In this document: piece by piece, positions 1-7,164 of the stretch | Numbering within the stretch: position 1 is the stretch's first letter | Layout of the letters: each line of letters opens with the position of its first letter | Assembly (NCBI GenBank): GCA_009691815.1 | Contig: SIAL01000022.1 | Span: 1-17,039, forward strand | DNA: 17,039 nucleotides | Reading direction: 5' to 3' | Origin: Gemmataceae bacterium | Lineage (GTDB): Bacteria; Planctomycetota; Planctomycetia; Gemmatales; Gemmataceae | Translations under genes and position numbers: made by a program | Notes under the pieces: model-generated | Told to the model about the DNA's origin: nothing | Seen by the model: the letters and a program-made list of their open reading frames with translations, nothing else | Database searches by the model: none

Positions 1-80
1 TGCCCCTCCCGGACGGGCTTGGGGAGTTGGAGGCTCAGGGGATGGGGAATTGCATTCTACCACGATAAAGCCTATCCCGG

Positions 81-941
81 TTATACCGAGTCCATGTCGT
101 TGAGGAGGTCATCGGGTTCGTTAGGCAGGGTTTCCCGGATGTCCTCCAAGGCGGTTAGGATTTCCCCAAACCGTTCCGGTCGTCCCGAAGCTTGATAACT
201 CATGCAATTGTTGATTAATTGAGCTAGTTTCTCTGGGATGGCAGGGTTGATCTCGGCAACAGGCTTGAGCTGATGTTGCCAATTTTTCGCATCAAGGACA
301 CCACTTGAGTCCACATTTCCCATGACGGTTGGGGGCAGTTTCCAAGAGAACATTCGGTACATTGTGGCACCAAAATTGAAAATATCAGTGCGTTCATTTA
401 CTATTTTTTGTTTGACAGTTTCCGGGGCAATGTATTCCGGAGTTCCTTGGATCCTGCCTTTGGCCTGGCCTTTGATGTGGGCAAGGCCAAAATCAATCAC
501 CTTTAATACGCCGCCCGGGGCCAAAAGAATATTGTTGGGTTTGAGGTCGCCATGAAAGATCTCCCGACGATGCATGTGTACCATGGCCGAGGCAACTTTT
601 TGGAAGATTTCGACGGTCCGAGGGATGTTGAGACCTTTCACATGGTCTAATGTTTTGCCCAAACCATATTCCAAAAGCAGATGCAATTTCGTAACCCGGA
701 ACAACCAATTTTTGGAATACTCAAGGGCCAGACCCTTGATAATATTGGCATGATCGAGTTTTTGCAGGACATCCCATTCGTGCTCGACCTGCTCCTTAAA
801 TTTGTAATCCTCCTCGGGATCGTCGATAGAAACCACCTTCAGGGCATAGGCTTTTTGGTCCAAATCGCGTCGGATGTGGAAGATGGTACTGTGGGCCCCG
901 GTACCCAAAGGGCCAAGGATTTTGAAACTGCCTATTTTCAT
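81..941 (-). CDS. Small soluble Ser/Thr protein kinase with HGD (non-RD) catalytic loop
   Basis: This 286-residue protein is a nearly bare PknB-type kinase domain that should phosphorylate Ser/Thr on unidentified proteins in the cytoplasm. Seen: a glycine loop GTGAHST (13-19), ATP-binding Lys35 in ALKVV, catalytic Asp132 in HGDLKPNN (130-137), DFG at 150-152, and APE in YIAPE. The usual HRD arginine is Gly131, so it is a non-RD kinase; in that class activation-loop phosphorylation is often not needed. No transmembrane segment is visible and the tail is short and acidic (PDDLLNDMDS). I chose ATG 941 because AAAGGA (950-955) lies 8 nt upstream and the kinase fold starts at once; the reading frame stays open to 1064, but that extension has no kinase sequence. 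It is divergent from the WD40 gene. Kinase identity is firm; the substrate is unknown. Confidence 0.9.
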   Translation of the reverse strand: MKIGSFKILGPLGTGAHSTIFHIRRDLDQKAYALKVVSIDDPEEDYKFKEQVEHEWDVLQKLDHANIIKGLALEYSKNWLFRVTKLHLLLEYGLGKTLDHVKGLNIPRTVEIFQKVASAMVHMHRREIFHGDLKPNNILLAPGGVLKVIDFGLAHIKGQAKGRIQGTPEYIAPETVKQKIVNERTDIFNFGATMYRMFSWKLPPTVMGNVDSSGVLDAKNWQHQLKPVAEINPAIPEKLAQLINNCMSYQASGRPERFGEILTALEDIRETLPNEPDDLLNDMDSV

Positions 942-1063
942 GTACCCATTCCTTTCTATCTTCTTATGAAGGAGCAAAGATCCAACCCAACCCAATTTGG
1001 TGCTCCCGGTTCGGGCATCCCCTGCCAGAATTTCCTGAATAAAACAGCCTTTGGAGGCCAGCA
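942..1063. promoter_or_regulatory. Divergent intergenic region between kinase and WD40 genes
   Basis: These 122 bases separate two genes transcribed away from each other, so both promoters should lie here. Shine-Dalgarno sites are clear at both ends: AAAGGA for the kinase (950-955) and GGAGG for the WD40 gene (1053-1057). In between are a short CCCAA-type repetition (roughly 981-995) and a small CCCG-GTT-CGGG hairpin (about 1009-1019). I could not find a -35/-10 pair I would defend on either strand. The promoter role is inferred from gene arrangement only. Confidence 0.35.
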
Positions 1064-2029
1064 ATGAATCGACTCCGCGCTTTGAACTTGGTCGTTTTGC
1101 CCTTGATAATTGGGGCTTTACTTACTGGAACGGTTGGGTTGGCTTGGGCGGATGCCATATGGTCCGGCCATACGGCGTTGGTTCACAACCTTGCCTTGTC
1201 GCCCGATGGCAAAACCCTTGCCTCGGCTGGCTTTGACCAAACGATAAGACTTTGGGATGTTACCACCGGCAAAACAACCGCCGAACTCAAGGGCCATACC
1301 GGGCCGGTTTATGGCGTATCCTTTACCCCCGACGGCAAAACCTTGGCAAGCGTTTCCACGGATCAGTCCATCCGATTATGGAATGTCAAGGATGCCAAAG
1401 AGCTGAAAGAAATCAAAGGACACACCGGAATAGTGGATGGGGTCGTCGTGGCACCAGATGGTAAAACCCTTATGACCGCCTCATCGGACAAGTCTGCCCG
1501 ACTTTGGAGTATTGAACAGGCCAAGGAAACCAAAAACTTGGGTAGCCTTACCGGGGCGGCTTTTTGCGCGACCATTTCGCCGGATGGCAAAATCGCCGCC
1601 GCTGCCGGAGCGGAAGGCCAAATCAAGGTTTGGGAAAACCCGACCGGCAAAGAACTCAAAGCCTTCAAAGGAAGTACCATTGGCGGGACGACCGGGATCC
1701 TTTTCCTCCCGGACAACAAAACCTTGGTCTCAATTGGCCATGACCGTAAAATTCGCACATGGGAAGCGGCAACCGGAAAGGCGATTTTGGACTTGGGTCC
1801 AACGGATGATGACTTGTATGGCCTCTGTTTATTGCCGGATGGCAAGCGAATCGCCGTGAGCGGTTATGGTGGCAACATTGCCATTTGGAACCTAGAAACC
1901 AAACAAAAACAATTCTCAAAAAAGCTCCCCCATTTTGGAGCCTATTGCATTCAGATCTCTAAAGATGGAAAACGACTCTATGTCGGGATGGACAACCACC
2001 AAATTCAGGTCGTTGACCTACCCCAATAA
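1064..2029 (+). CDS. Exported WD40-repeat beta-propeller protein
   Basis: This 321-residue protein is likely a periplasmic protein-interaction scaffold; no enzymatic motif is visible. An N-terminal signal peptide (a hydrophobic stretch from about residue 9 to 28 ending AWA before Asp30) precedes about seven WD40 blades. Seen repeatedly: a GH dipeptide, then a PDGKTLAS-like strand, then a [IA]RLW or IKVW terminal strand; the first three blades are canonical (IRLWDV, IRLWNV, ARLWSI) and the later ones more degenerate. Seven blades would close one propeller, and the protein ends right after the last. The start is ATG 1064 with GGAGG at 1053-1057, 6 nt upstream. It is the only plus-strand gene in the window, head-to-head with a kinase. 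WD40 domains are often fused to kinases in planctomycetes, but here they are separate proteins in different compartments. The partner is unknown. Confidence 0.88.
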   Translation: MNRLRALNLVVLPLIIGALLTGTVGLAWADAIWSGHTALVHNLALSPDGKTLASAGFDQTIRLWDVTTGKTTAELKGHTGPVYGVSFTPDGKTLASVSTDQSIRLWNVKDAKELKEIKGHTGIVDGVVVAPDGKTLMTASSDKSARLWSIEQAKETKNLGSLTGAAFCATISPDGKIAAAAGAEGQIKVWENPTGKELKAFKGSTIGGTTGILFLPDNKTLVSIGHDRKIRTWEAATGKAILDLGPTDDDLYGLCLLPDGKRIAVSGYGGNIAIWNLETKQKQFSKKLPHFGAYCIQISKDGKRLYVGMDNHQIQVVDLPQ

Positions 2030-2054
2030 CGAATCCTTTTGACTTATTGGGTAG
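2018..2054. terminator. Hairpin formed by the 3' ends of two convergent genes
   Basis: CTACCCCAATAA (2018-2029) and TTATTGGGTAG (2044-2054) are inverted repeats with a single extra C, giving an 11 bp stem with a 14-base loop. The left arm is the last four codons, stop included, of the WD40 gene; the right arm is the end of the opposing lipoprotein gene with its own stop. No T-tract follows on either strand, so it is not a textbook intrinsic terminator. It could still mark a bidirectional 3' end or protect both transcripts from exonucleases. The stem is visible; the function is inferred. Confidence 0.4.
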
Positions 2055-2235
2055 CCGCATTATTGGCATTGGGAGTTTCAACGGCCGGGATAGCTTTTGC
2101 TGGCGCTATCACCGGGGCCGTCGAGGGTAAAAGTGGGTCGGCATTTGTTGCCGTTTTGGTCTGTTTACAAGAGGCCACCACCAATAGCATCAAACCCAAT
2201 CCACCAGCCCGCAATGCCAAAGTTGAGAAACGCAT
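2044..2235 (-). CDS. Small putative lipoprotein (63 residues)
   Basis: I do not recognise a family. The protein starts with Arg2, a hydrophobic segment (about 10-22) and a lipobox VASC ending at Cys23, which predicts lipid anchoring after signal peptidase II cleavage. The mature part is about 40 residues rich in Ala, Pro, Thr and Asn, with no fold signature, and looks like an unstructured tether. ATG 2235 was chosen because GGAG (2243-2246) sits 7 nt upstream; a TTG at 2253 would add six residues. A weak promoter-like pair (TTCAAG, 17 nt, GATAAA) lies about 45-85 nt upstream on the minus strand, and I would not rely on it. The gene follows the HEAT-like protein after 127 bp and converges with the WD40 gene, leaving 14 bp. 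The RBS and lipobox together make it likely to be real. Confidence 0.6.
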   Translation of the reverse strand: MRFSTLALRAGGLGLMLLVVASCKQTKTATNADPLLPSTAPVIAPAKAIPAVETPNANNAATQ

Positions 2236-2242
2236 TAAAAGG

Positions 2243-2246
2243 CTCC
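2243..2246 (-). promoter_or_regulatory. Shine-Dalgarno GGAG deciding the small lipoprotein start
   Basis: GGAG on the minus strand lies 7 nt before ATG 2235. The alternative TTG start at 2253 lies upstream of it and has no comparable site, so the shorter 63-residue product is preferred. Confidence 0.55.
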
Positions 2247-2362
2247 ATTTCAAAAGAGAAATCCAACCAAATTTATCCCATCAGGGAACTTTGGCTTGAA
2301 TAATTTTCCAAAAAGGCGTGACCCCGTTGGTTTCTAGGCCCCTTCAATCCCAACGATCGACA

Positions 2363-3922
2363 TCAATTCCCAAGCTCTGCTTCCAATCCGAGTTTTTCCG
2401 TCGCTTCCCAAGCGTGGTAGGAAATCCCCTCGTCGTTGCTATCCATGAGTTGGTCCAAATCGGGCCAAAGCAGGCTGATACCCTCATTGCCAACCGTTTG
2501 AATTCCCAAATGGACCTTGGATTGATCCTCGGAATAAAGGAGCGAACGAAAGGAATTGAGTGACTTGCGTTCCCCTAAACGGGCAAGGGCCGCCTTGGCA
2601 AACCAACGGACCTCGGCTGGTTTTTTTGCGGCTGCCCCAAGTCGCAAGGCTCTCAAAACAGCCGGCCTATCAATCGGTTCCCACCAACCCAAGTTTCGCA
2701 AAGCGCTACTTCTCAACTTTGGGTCTTTGGATTTTGCACACAGAAGCAGAACCTTTTCGGCAGGGTGCCCTGGAAACCGCCTTAAAAGGTCAAGAGCTTT
2801 ACAAAAAACCACTCTATGCATATCCTCCACATTGCTTTTGGAAGATTTTGACCCAACCACCGAATGAAGGAATTCAATCAATTGGGGAAACCAACTCCGG
2901 TTTTTCGTCATGCAAAGAATGGGAAAAATCAGGTCCGAGTCGGTGAGAAAAGGTTTTTCGTTTAAGAGGCTCACCAAACCCAATTCCGTATCCCATCTAA
3001 GTCGAACCAAGGCGTTCAATGCCGTCCGCCGCTTAAACGGTATTTTGCCTTGGGCATCGCGGATCAGGCTCTTCATTGCCTCTGTTCGATGCTCCCCTAG
3101 GCATTCTTCCAAGCTTTCTATCTTGGCCAATTGCCAACCTAGCTGCACCACTTGATCTTCGTCTTCCATTTGGCGCCGTAAAAGTTCACCCCGCTTGGTG
3201 ACTCGAAACGCCTCTGCCAGACAAAGGAGATAATCAGGTTCATACCGATTGGAAAGGTTGGACCAAAGAGTTTCAAGCAGATCCCCAAGTTGCGATTCCG
3301 AAACAAGGCGCGCGTTGACTCCAAGGCGAAACCCTTCGATGGCGGCCAAGAGCACACTCCAAATGGGCATTGGCAAGGGGTTTTTGGTCCCGGAGTTCTG
3401 TTTAACAGGAAAGTGTTTTCCAATTCCCGGGAAACCAATCATTTCCGTGGCACAATAGATGGCAAGTGGGTTTTCCTTGCCCAACCCAACGACTTGGGTC
3501 AAAAGTTCTTCAATGCCCTCGGCGTGGTGGAGGGATTTTAAGGCTCGAATCAAATCGAAAAGGATCCAACCCTGCTCAAGTGGGTCGCGCCCAAGCCTGC
3601 TATGAAGAATACAAACCAAAGTTTCCGCGGCGGAATCAGTAGCAATGAGTGCCAAAGCTTCCGTGTGAAAAATAAAGCCTAAGTCCGTTTTGACCGCCTG
3701 GGCAATATTTTCAGGGGATTCGTTGCTTAGCTGATTTCGAAGCTTTGTTTGCATCGATTCCAGTTGGATCGGATCCAGTTGCTCCCCCTGGAAAATATCA
3801 AAATGCTGTTGGCTAAGGGGAGTTACCTTGTGTTCGGATGGTTTGCCAGGCTTCTTGGTTCGAAGAAACCACAGGGCAGCCAAAAACATAACAGTTGCCG
3901 AAATTGCCCCCAGCCAAAACAT
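2363..3922 (-). CDS. Membrane-anchored HEAT-like repeat protein of unknown function
   Basis: This 519-residue protein has one N-terminal hydrophobic segment (about 3-20) followed by a basic stretch (RTKKPGK, 21-27), so it is probably anchored with the large domain in the cytoplasm by the positive-inside rule. The rest is almost entirely helical. From about residue 290 to the end it shows repeated helix pairs of the HEAT/armadillo kind, for example around KDPKLRSSALRNLG and EVRWFAKAALARLG, which usually act as protein-binding solenoids. No catalytic motif is visible. ATG 3922 has a GGGAG-type site about 10 nt upstream. It follows proA by 51 bp on the same strand and is probably co-transcribed. 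No named family is recognised; the HEAT assignment rests on pattern and could be confused with TPR-like repeats. Confidence 0.75.
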   Translation of the reverse strand: MFWLGAISATVMFLAALWFLRTKKPGKPSEHKVTPLSQQHFDIFQGEQLDPIQLESMQTKLRNQLSNESPENIAQAVKTDLGFIFHTEALALIATDSAAETLVCILHSRLGRDPLEQGWILFDLIRALKSLHHAEGIEELLTQVVGLGKENPLAIYCATEMIGFPGIGKHFPVKQNSGTKNPLPMPIWSVLLAAIEGFRLGVNARLVSESQLGDLLETLWSNLSNRYEPDYLLCLAEAFRVTKRGELLRRQMEDEDQVVQLGWQLAKIESLEECLGEHRTEAMKSLIRDAQGKIPFKRRTALNALVRLRWDTELGLVSLLNEKPFLTDSDLIFPILCMTKNRSWFPQLIEFLHSVVGSKSSKSNVEDMHRVVFCKALDLLRRFPGHPAEKVLLLCAKSKDPKLRSSALRNLGWWEPIDRPAVLRALRLGAAAKKPAEVRWFAKAALARLGERKSLNSFRSLLYSEDQSKVHLGIQTVGNEGISLLWPDLDQLMDSNDEGISYHAWEATEKLGLEAELGN

Positions 3923-3973
3923 GAAATGGACTCTCCCAAAAGAAGGGGTTTCTCGAGCATTAGGGGTTTGGAA

Positions 3974-5248
3974 TCACCGACGAATCTGACCATCCCCTTG
4001 GACAATATACTTCGTGGAGGTCATTTCCATAAGGCCGCATGGTCCACGGGCGTGAAATTTGTCTGTCGAGATACCAATCTCCGCCCCCAACCCAAGTTCA
4101 AAACCGTCATTAAATCGAGTGCTGGCATTCACCATCACCGCGGCGGAATCCACGACTCGGGTGAATTCATTAGCCATTTCCAATGAAGTGGTTACGATAG
4201 CCTCGGTGTGGCCGGACCCATATTTTTGGATGTGGGCAATTGCCTCGTCAAGGCCGTTTACCAGACGAACGGATATTACAAGGTCGTTATATTCCGTGAA
4301 AAAATCCAATTCGGTGGCCCGGACAGCTTTTGGCCAAATCGCCATCGTTTCTTCGCAGCCTCTAATTTCGACCCCCCTCTTTTCCAATTCCTCCAAAAGG
4401 AGCGGGACAATGCTATGAGAGAGGGCTTTGTCGATCAAAAGGCTTTCCGCCGCATTGCATGTTCCCGGCCGTTGGCATTTGGAGTTCACAACAATTTCTA
4501 ACGCCATTTGCGCATCCGCCGAAGCTTCGACATAGACATGACAATTGCCGGTAAAGTGCTTGATTACGGGCATTTTTGCGCCCTTTACTACCCGTTCGAT
4601 CAGGGCCTTTCCCCCTCGGGGAATCACAAGGTCAATGTGGGCCGAATCCGCCAACAACAGATCAACCAGTTCCCGTGGGCGAGGGGGAACAAGTATTACC
4701 GCATCTTGGATTAACCCAACCGCTTCCAAAGCCTTCTGGGCCACCGATGTTAAAACCTTATTGGATTCAAAAGATTCCGATCCACCTCGCAAAAGGACGG
4801 CATTTCCGCTTTTAACACACAAAGCTATCGCATCCACCGTAACATTGGGGCGAGATTCATAGATAAAAAACACAACACCCAAGGGAACACCGACTTTGTT
4901 GACAACAAGGCCATTGGGCATGGTGCGCGTTTCCCGGATTCCGCCAATGGGATCAGGAAGGTGGGTCACTTGAATCAGGCCTTCAACGATTTGATTGATC
5001 CGTTCCGCGTTAAGTGTTAATCGGTCGAGAAAGGCCCCGGTAATGCCATTGGAAACGGCAATACTGGTATCCTTTGCATTTGCCTCAAGGATCAAAGGAG
5101 CGGCTTGCCGAATCCGTTCGCCAAAGTTCTTAAGGAATCGATTTTTTAATTCCGTTGAGGCAAGCGCTAACTCGCGAGAGGCTGCCTTTGACCTTGGGCC
5201 ATAACTATTAGGGTCGCTTGAAACGGAGGTAGGATTTGAATTTGCCAT
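3974..5248 (-). CDS. proA: Gamma-glutamyl phosphate reductase (ProA)
   Basis: It catalyses the NADPH-dependent reduction of gamma-glutamyl phosphate to glutamate-5-semialdehyde, the second step of proline synthesis, in the cytoplasm. About 424 residues is normal for the family. Seen: the family segment IYESRPNVTVDA near 130, the SGNAVLLRGG nucleotide-site stretch near 148-156, IPRGGKALIE near 209, and the catalytic Cys264 within QRPGTCNAAE. I prefer ATG 5248; a TTG at 5254 would add two residues and abut the cdaR stop exactly. No strong Shine-Dalgarno is visible for either, which fits translational coupling to cdaR. proB, the usual partner, is not in the window. It lies between cdaR and the HEAT-like gene on the same strand. 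Family assignment is secure. Confidence 0.95.
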   Translation of the reverse strand: MANSNPTSVSSDPNSYGPRSKAASRELALASTELKNRFLKNFGERIRQAAPLILEANAKDTSIAVSNGITGAFLDRLTLNAERINQIVEGLIQVTHLPDPIGGIRETRTMPNGLVVNKVGVPLGVVFFIYESRPNVTVDAIALCVKSGNAVLLRGGSESFESNKVLTSVAQKALEAVGLIQDAVILVPPRPRELVDLLLADSAHIDLVIPRGGKALIERVVKGAKMPVIKHFTGNCHVYVEASADAQMALEIVVNSKCQRPGTCNAAESLLIDKALSHSIVPLLLEELEKRGVEIRGCEETMAIWPKAVRATELDFFTEYNDLVISVRLVNGLDEAIAHIQKYGSGHTEAIVTTSLEMANEFTRVVDSAAVMVNASTRFNDGFELGLGAEIGISTDKFHARGPCGLMEMTSTKYIVQGDGQIRR

Positions 5249-5254
5249 AGCCAA

Positions 5255-6247
5255 TCAGGGTTTTATTGGTGTTGAAAGGGGCTTTGTCCCGGTTTCGGAA
5301 ATTAGCTCGATCCCAACCTTTTTGACTTCCTCTTGGACGAGTTGGAATTCCGGTGGGGGAAGGATCAAAATGGGTTCGGTGGTCAAGCCGGAAAGAAATC
5401 GGGCCTTGGTCAAATCCACAAAAGCGTAGACAACCGGGGGTTGGTCCTGAATGGGTCCGCGGACCCGAACGGAAACCTTGGCATCCCGATCATTTATAAA
5501 TCGTGGTTTTAGCCCCAAATTGGGGGAGCAGAGGAATGCAACCGAAACATCGGTGATTTCATAGGTTTTTTGGGGTCTAGCTGGTTGGCGGATACCAACA
5601 AATGGCGGTGTTGAAACCACCTGTTTTCCATCAATTTCTTGGGCGATTGGAACGCGTGAAGGAAACCGAAGGGGCGAACCGGGTCGGGAATCTACGGGCG
5701 CCGCTTGGGTGGGAATGAATATTGCGTTTTGAAGAACCTCTTTGGGGCCTCGAACCGTTACCGAAGGGGGGTCTAGAACCAAGTCCGGGGGAGCGGTTCC
5801 CAAATCTGTGACAAGTCGGACCGGAAGTTCCCTTTCCACAATTCGGGTTACCAGAAACGAGATACGATTGCTTCGTTCGTCCAAAGTGACCGAAACCCCA
5901 AGGGGCAATACCGGAAGCGAATCGGCTTCGACGGTCAACTGTTCTTCCCAAGAGTTTTCTAAAAGCCGTTCTGGAGGGATAGAGATTCCCATTTTAATAC
6001 GAAAGTCATCTCTTTTTAATCGCAATTCCACCTCGCGCATTAGCCTTGGCGAGCCATGAAAGCTGACTTCAACATGCGGTTTGGACCGGAGGTTAATGAT
6101 AAAGTCTCCTTCCCTCTCCTTGGGAATCGAAATCTCAAGGGGGATGGAAACTCTTGCCAAGGTATCGATGTCCCGGTTACGCGTTTGTAACCAAATCATC
6201 GAGGCAAGTCCCAGAGCCAACATGGCGGAAATGAATCGATCAACCAT
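5255..6247 (-). CDS. cdaR: CdaR/YbbR-domain regulator of diadenylate cyclase
   Basis: This 330-residue protein has an N-terminal membrane anchor (about residues 5-20) followed by an extracytoplasmic region built of about three YbbR-like beta repeats, recognisable from phrases such as ELPVRLVTDLG with PPSVTVRGP and its degenerate copies. CdaR proteins bind and modulate the membrane diadenylate cyclase CdaA. The gene overlaps the end of cdaA by 8 bp (ATG inside the cdaA 3' end), which supports translational coupling and equal production. ATG 6247 is the only sensible start because the anchor begins right after it. The tail is Pro/Thr-rich. In Firmicutes the next gene is usually glmM; here it is proA. 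The call rests on domain pattern plus location beside cdaA. Confidence 0.85.
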   Translation of the reverse strand: MVDRFISAMLALGLASMIWLQTRNRDIDTLARVSIPLEISIPKEREGDFIINLRSKPHVEVSFHGSPRLMREVELRLKRDDFRIKMGISIPPERLLENSWEEQLTVEADSLPVLPLGVSVTLDERSNRISFLVTRIVERELPVRLVTDLGTAPPDLVLDPPSVTVRGPKEVLQNAIFIPTQAAPVDSRPGSPLRFPSRVPIAQEIDGKQVVSTPPFVGIRQPARPQKTYEITDVSVAFLCSPNLGLKPRFINDRDAKVSVRVRGPIQDQPPVVYAFVDLTKARFLSGLTTEPILILPPPEFQLVQEEVKKVGIELISETGTKPLSTPIKP

Positions 6248-7109
6248 CGGCTTTCCTCCGACCTGTTTGAACCCCAGGGGCCAAATCGGACATATTGAGA
6301 TACTTGGTCGGGGCGTCTTTCTTTGGAATGATTTCGGCTTTCAGGAAGAAACCCGGCCTACCCTTGATGGCTTCGGCAATGGTTCTGGCAAGATTGTCCC
6401 GCGCCACAGCTTTGAGGAACCCCGATTGGGCCAGCGAAATTTTCCCTGTTTCCTCGCTTACAACCAGAATAAGCGCATCGGTTTCATCGCTGAAACTGAG
6501 GGCCGCCCTGTGGCGCATTCCCAAATGGGCCTGATTGTCATCTGGGGGTGGACCGAGCGGCAGTTGGCAACCCGCGGCAAGAATGCTTCCCGAACGAACG
6601 ATTACCGCCCCATCATGGAGGGGACTTTGTTTGCTGAAAATCGATCGCAACAAGGGGGCGCTAAGGTCGGAGTTGATTCTAACCCCCGTCTCCACAAAAG
6701 CGTCCAATCCGTTTTCCCGTTCAATCGCAATGAGAGCACCGAGGCCATGGCGGGAAATGGCCTCCAGAGCATCCGCCAAAGGGTCCGCAACCGGATGCTC
6801 CTTGTCGTGTTGGAACCACTGAAGAAGAGGGTAACGGCCAATGACCAAAAGCCCGCGCCTTAGCTCGGGTTGAAAGACGATAACCAAACCAATTAGCCCT
6901 GTTGCCAAGACATAATCAAGGATTTTGGCAAGGACGGTCAACTCGAAACGGATTACCAAGAATTGGGCGCCCAAGAAAAGCAAGGCAAAGATCAGGCCAA
7001 CGCCACGAACCAAGGCTGCACCGCGGGTGCTACCCAAAACGCGCAAGAGAAAGTAAAGCGCGAGGGCGAGCAGGCCAATTTCCGATAGATCTCGAATATC
7101 CAATCCCAC
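6240..7109 (-). CDS. cdaA: Membrane diadenylate cyclase (c-di-AMP synthase) CdaA
   Basis: It condenses two ATP into cyclic di-AMP, a second messenger tied to osmolyte, potassium and envelope control. Seen in the 289-residue form: three N-terminal membrane segments (about 9-25, 33-53, 63-80), then a DAC domain with DGA at 166-168 in SPLHDGAVIV, RHR at 199-201 in LGMRHRAAL, and SEETG at 218-222. These are the catalytic and ATP-binding signatures of the family. I chose GTG 7109 because an AGGGGGG site (7118-7124) lies 8 nt upstream and the first membrane helix follows. The open frame continues to an ATG at 7217, but that would run into folP and add non-conserved residues; a TTG at 7103 is another option. 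The gene overlaps cdaR by 8 bp. The function is secure; the start is less so. Confidence 0.93.
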   Translation of the reverse strand: MGLDIRDLSEIGLLALALYFLLRVLGSTRGAALVRGVGLIFALLFLGAQFLVIRFELTVLAKILDYVLATGLIGLVIVFQPELRRGLLVIGRYPLLQWFQHDKEHPVADPLADALEAISRHGLGALIAIERENGLDAFVETGVRINSDLSAPLLRSIFSKQSPLHDGAVIVRSGSILAAGCQLPLGPPPDDNQAHLGMRHRAALSFSDETDALILVVSEETGKISLAQSGFLKAVARDNLARTIAEAIKGRPGFFLKAEIIPKKDAPTKYLNMSDLAPGVQTGRRKADG

Positions 7110-7117
7110 GCCGTCTT

Positions 7118-7124
7118 CCCCCCT
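7118..7124 (-). promoter_or_regulatory. Shine-Dalgarno AGGGGGG for the cdaA GTG start, possibly maskable
   Basis: The minus-strand G-rich site lies 8 nt before GTG 7109. A CCCCT on the same strand (plus coordinates 7156-7160), just upstream of the tandem repeat, can pair with AGGGG of this site and enclose the repeat in the loop. The RBS role is likely; masking is only a possibility. Confidence 0.5.
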
Positions 7125-7126
7125 GT

Positions 7127-7156
7127 TGGTAACCCTTAATCTGGTAACCCTTAATA
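7127..7156. repeat. Two 15 bp tandem direct repeats in the folP-cdaA gap
   Basis: TGGTAACCCTTAAT occurs at 7127-7140 and again at 7142-7155, each followed by one more base (C, then A), so the period is 15 bp with 14 of 15 positions identical. The pair fills most of the 55 bp between the folP stop and the cdaA start. Each copy contains GGTTACC on the minus strand, a near-palindrome. It may be an operator, an RNA structure element, or a recent slippage duplication; the sequence alone does not decide. Confidence 0.8.
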
Positions 7157-7164
7157 GGGGTATT

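Noticed and set aside
1..80. Possible tRNA on the minus strand, because of a GTGGTAGAATGC phrase like a D-arm
   Set aside because: No T-arm GTTCRA motif, no matching acceptor stem and no sensible anticodon stem could be built; TAGAAT might equally be a chance -10 hexamer without a -35. I see no gene in these bases.
681..1067. A 128-residue plus-strand open frame opposite the kinase gene
   Set aside because: It is antisense to a clearly conserved kinase domain and shows no family signature, so it is a shadow of that gene.
1363..1845. A 160-residue minus-strand open frame inside the WD40 gene
   Set aside because: It is a repetitive mirror of the WD40 repeats with no RBS or domain of its own.
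2039..2303. Plus-strand open frames after the WD40 gene
   Set aside because: They overlap the small lipoprotein in antisense and have no RBS; the lipoprotein frame has both a lipobox and an RBS, so it is preferred.
2330..2360. CGTTGG/CCAACG inverted repeat downstream of the HEAT-like gene as a terminator
   Set aside because: The stem is only 6 bp with a 19-base loop and no adjacent T-tract on the minus strand.
6081..6863. A 260-residue plus-strand open frame across the cdaR/cdaA junction
   Set aside because: It is antisense to two conserved, overlapping genes and has no recognisable motif.
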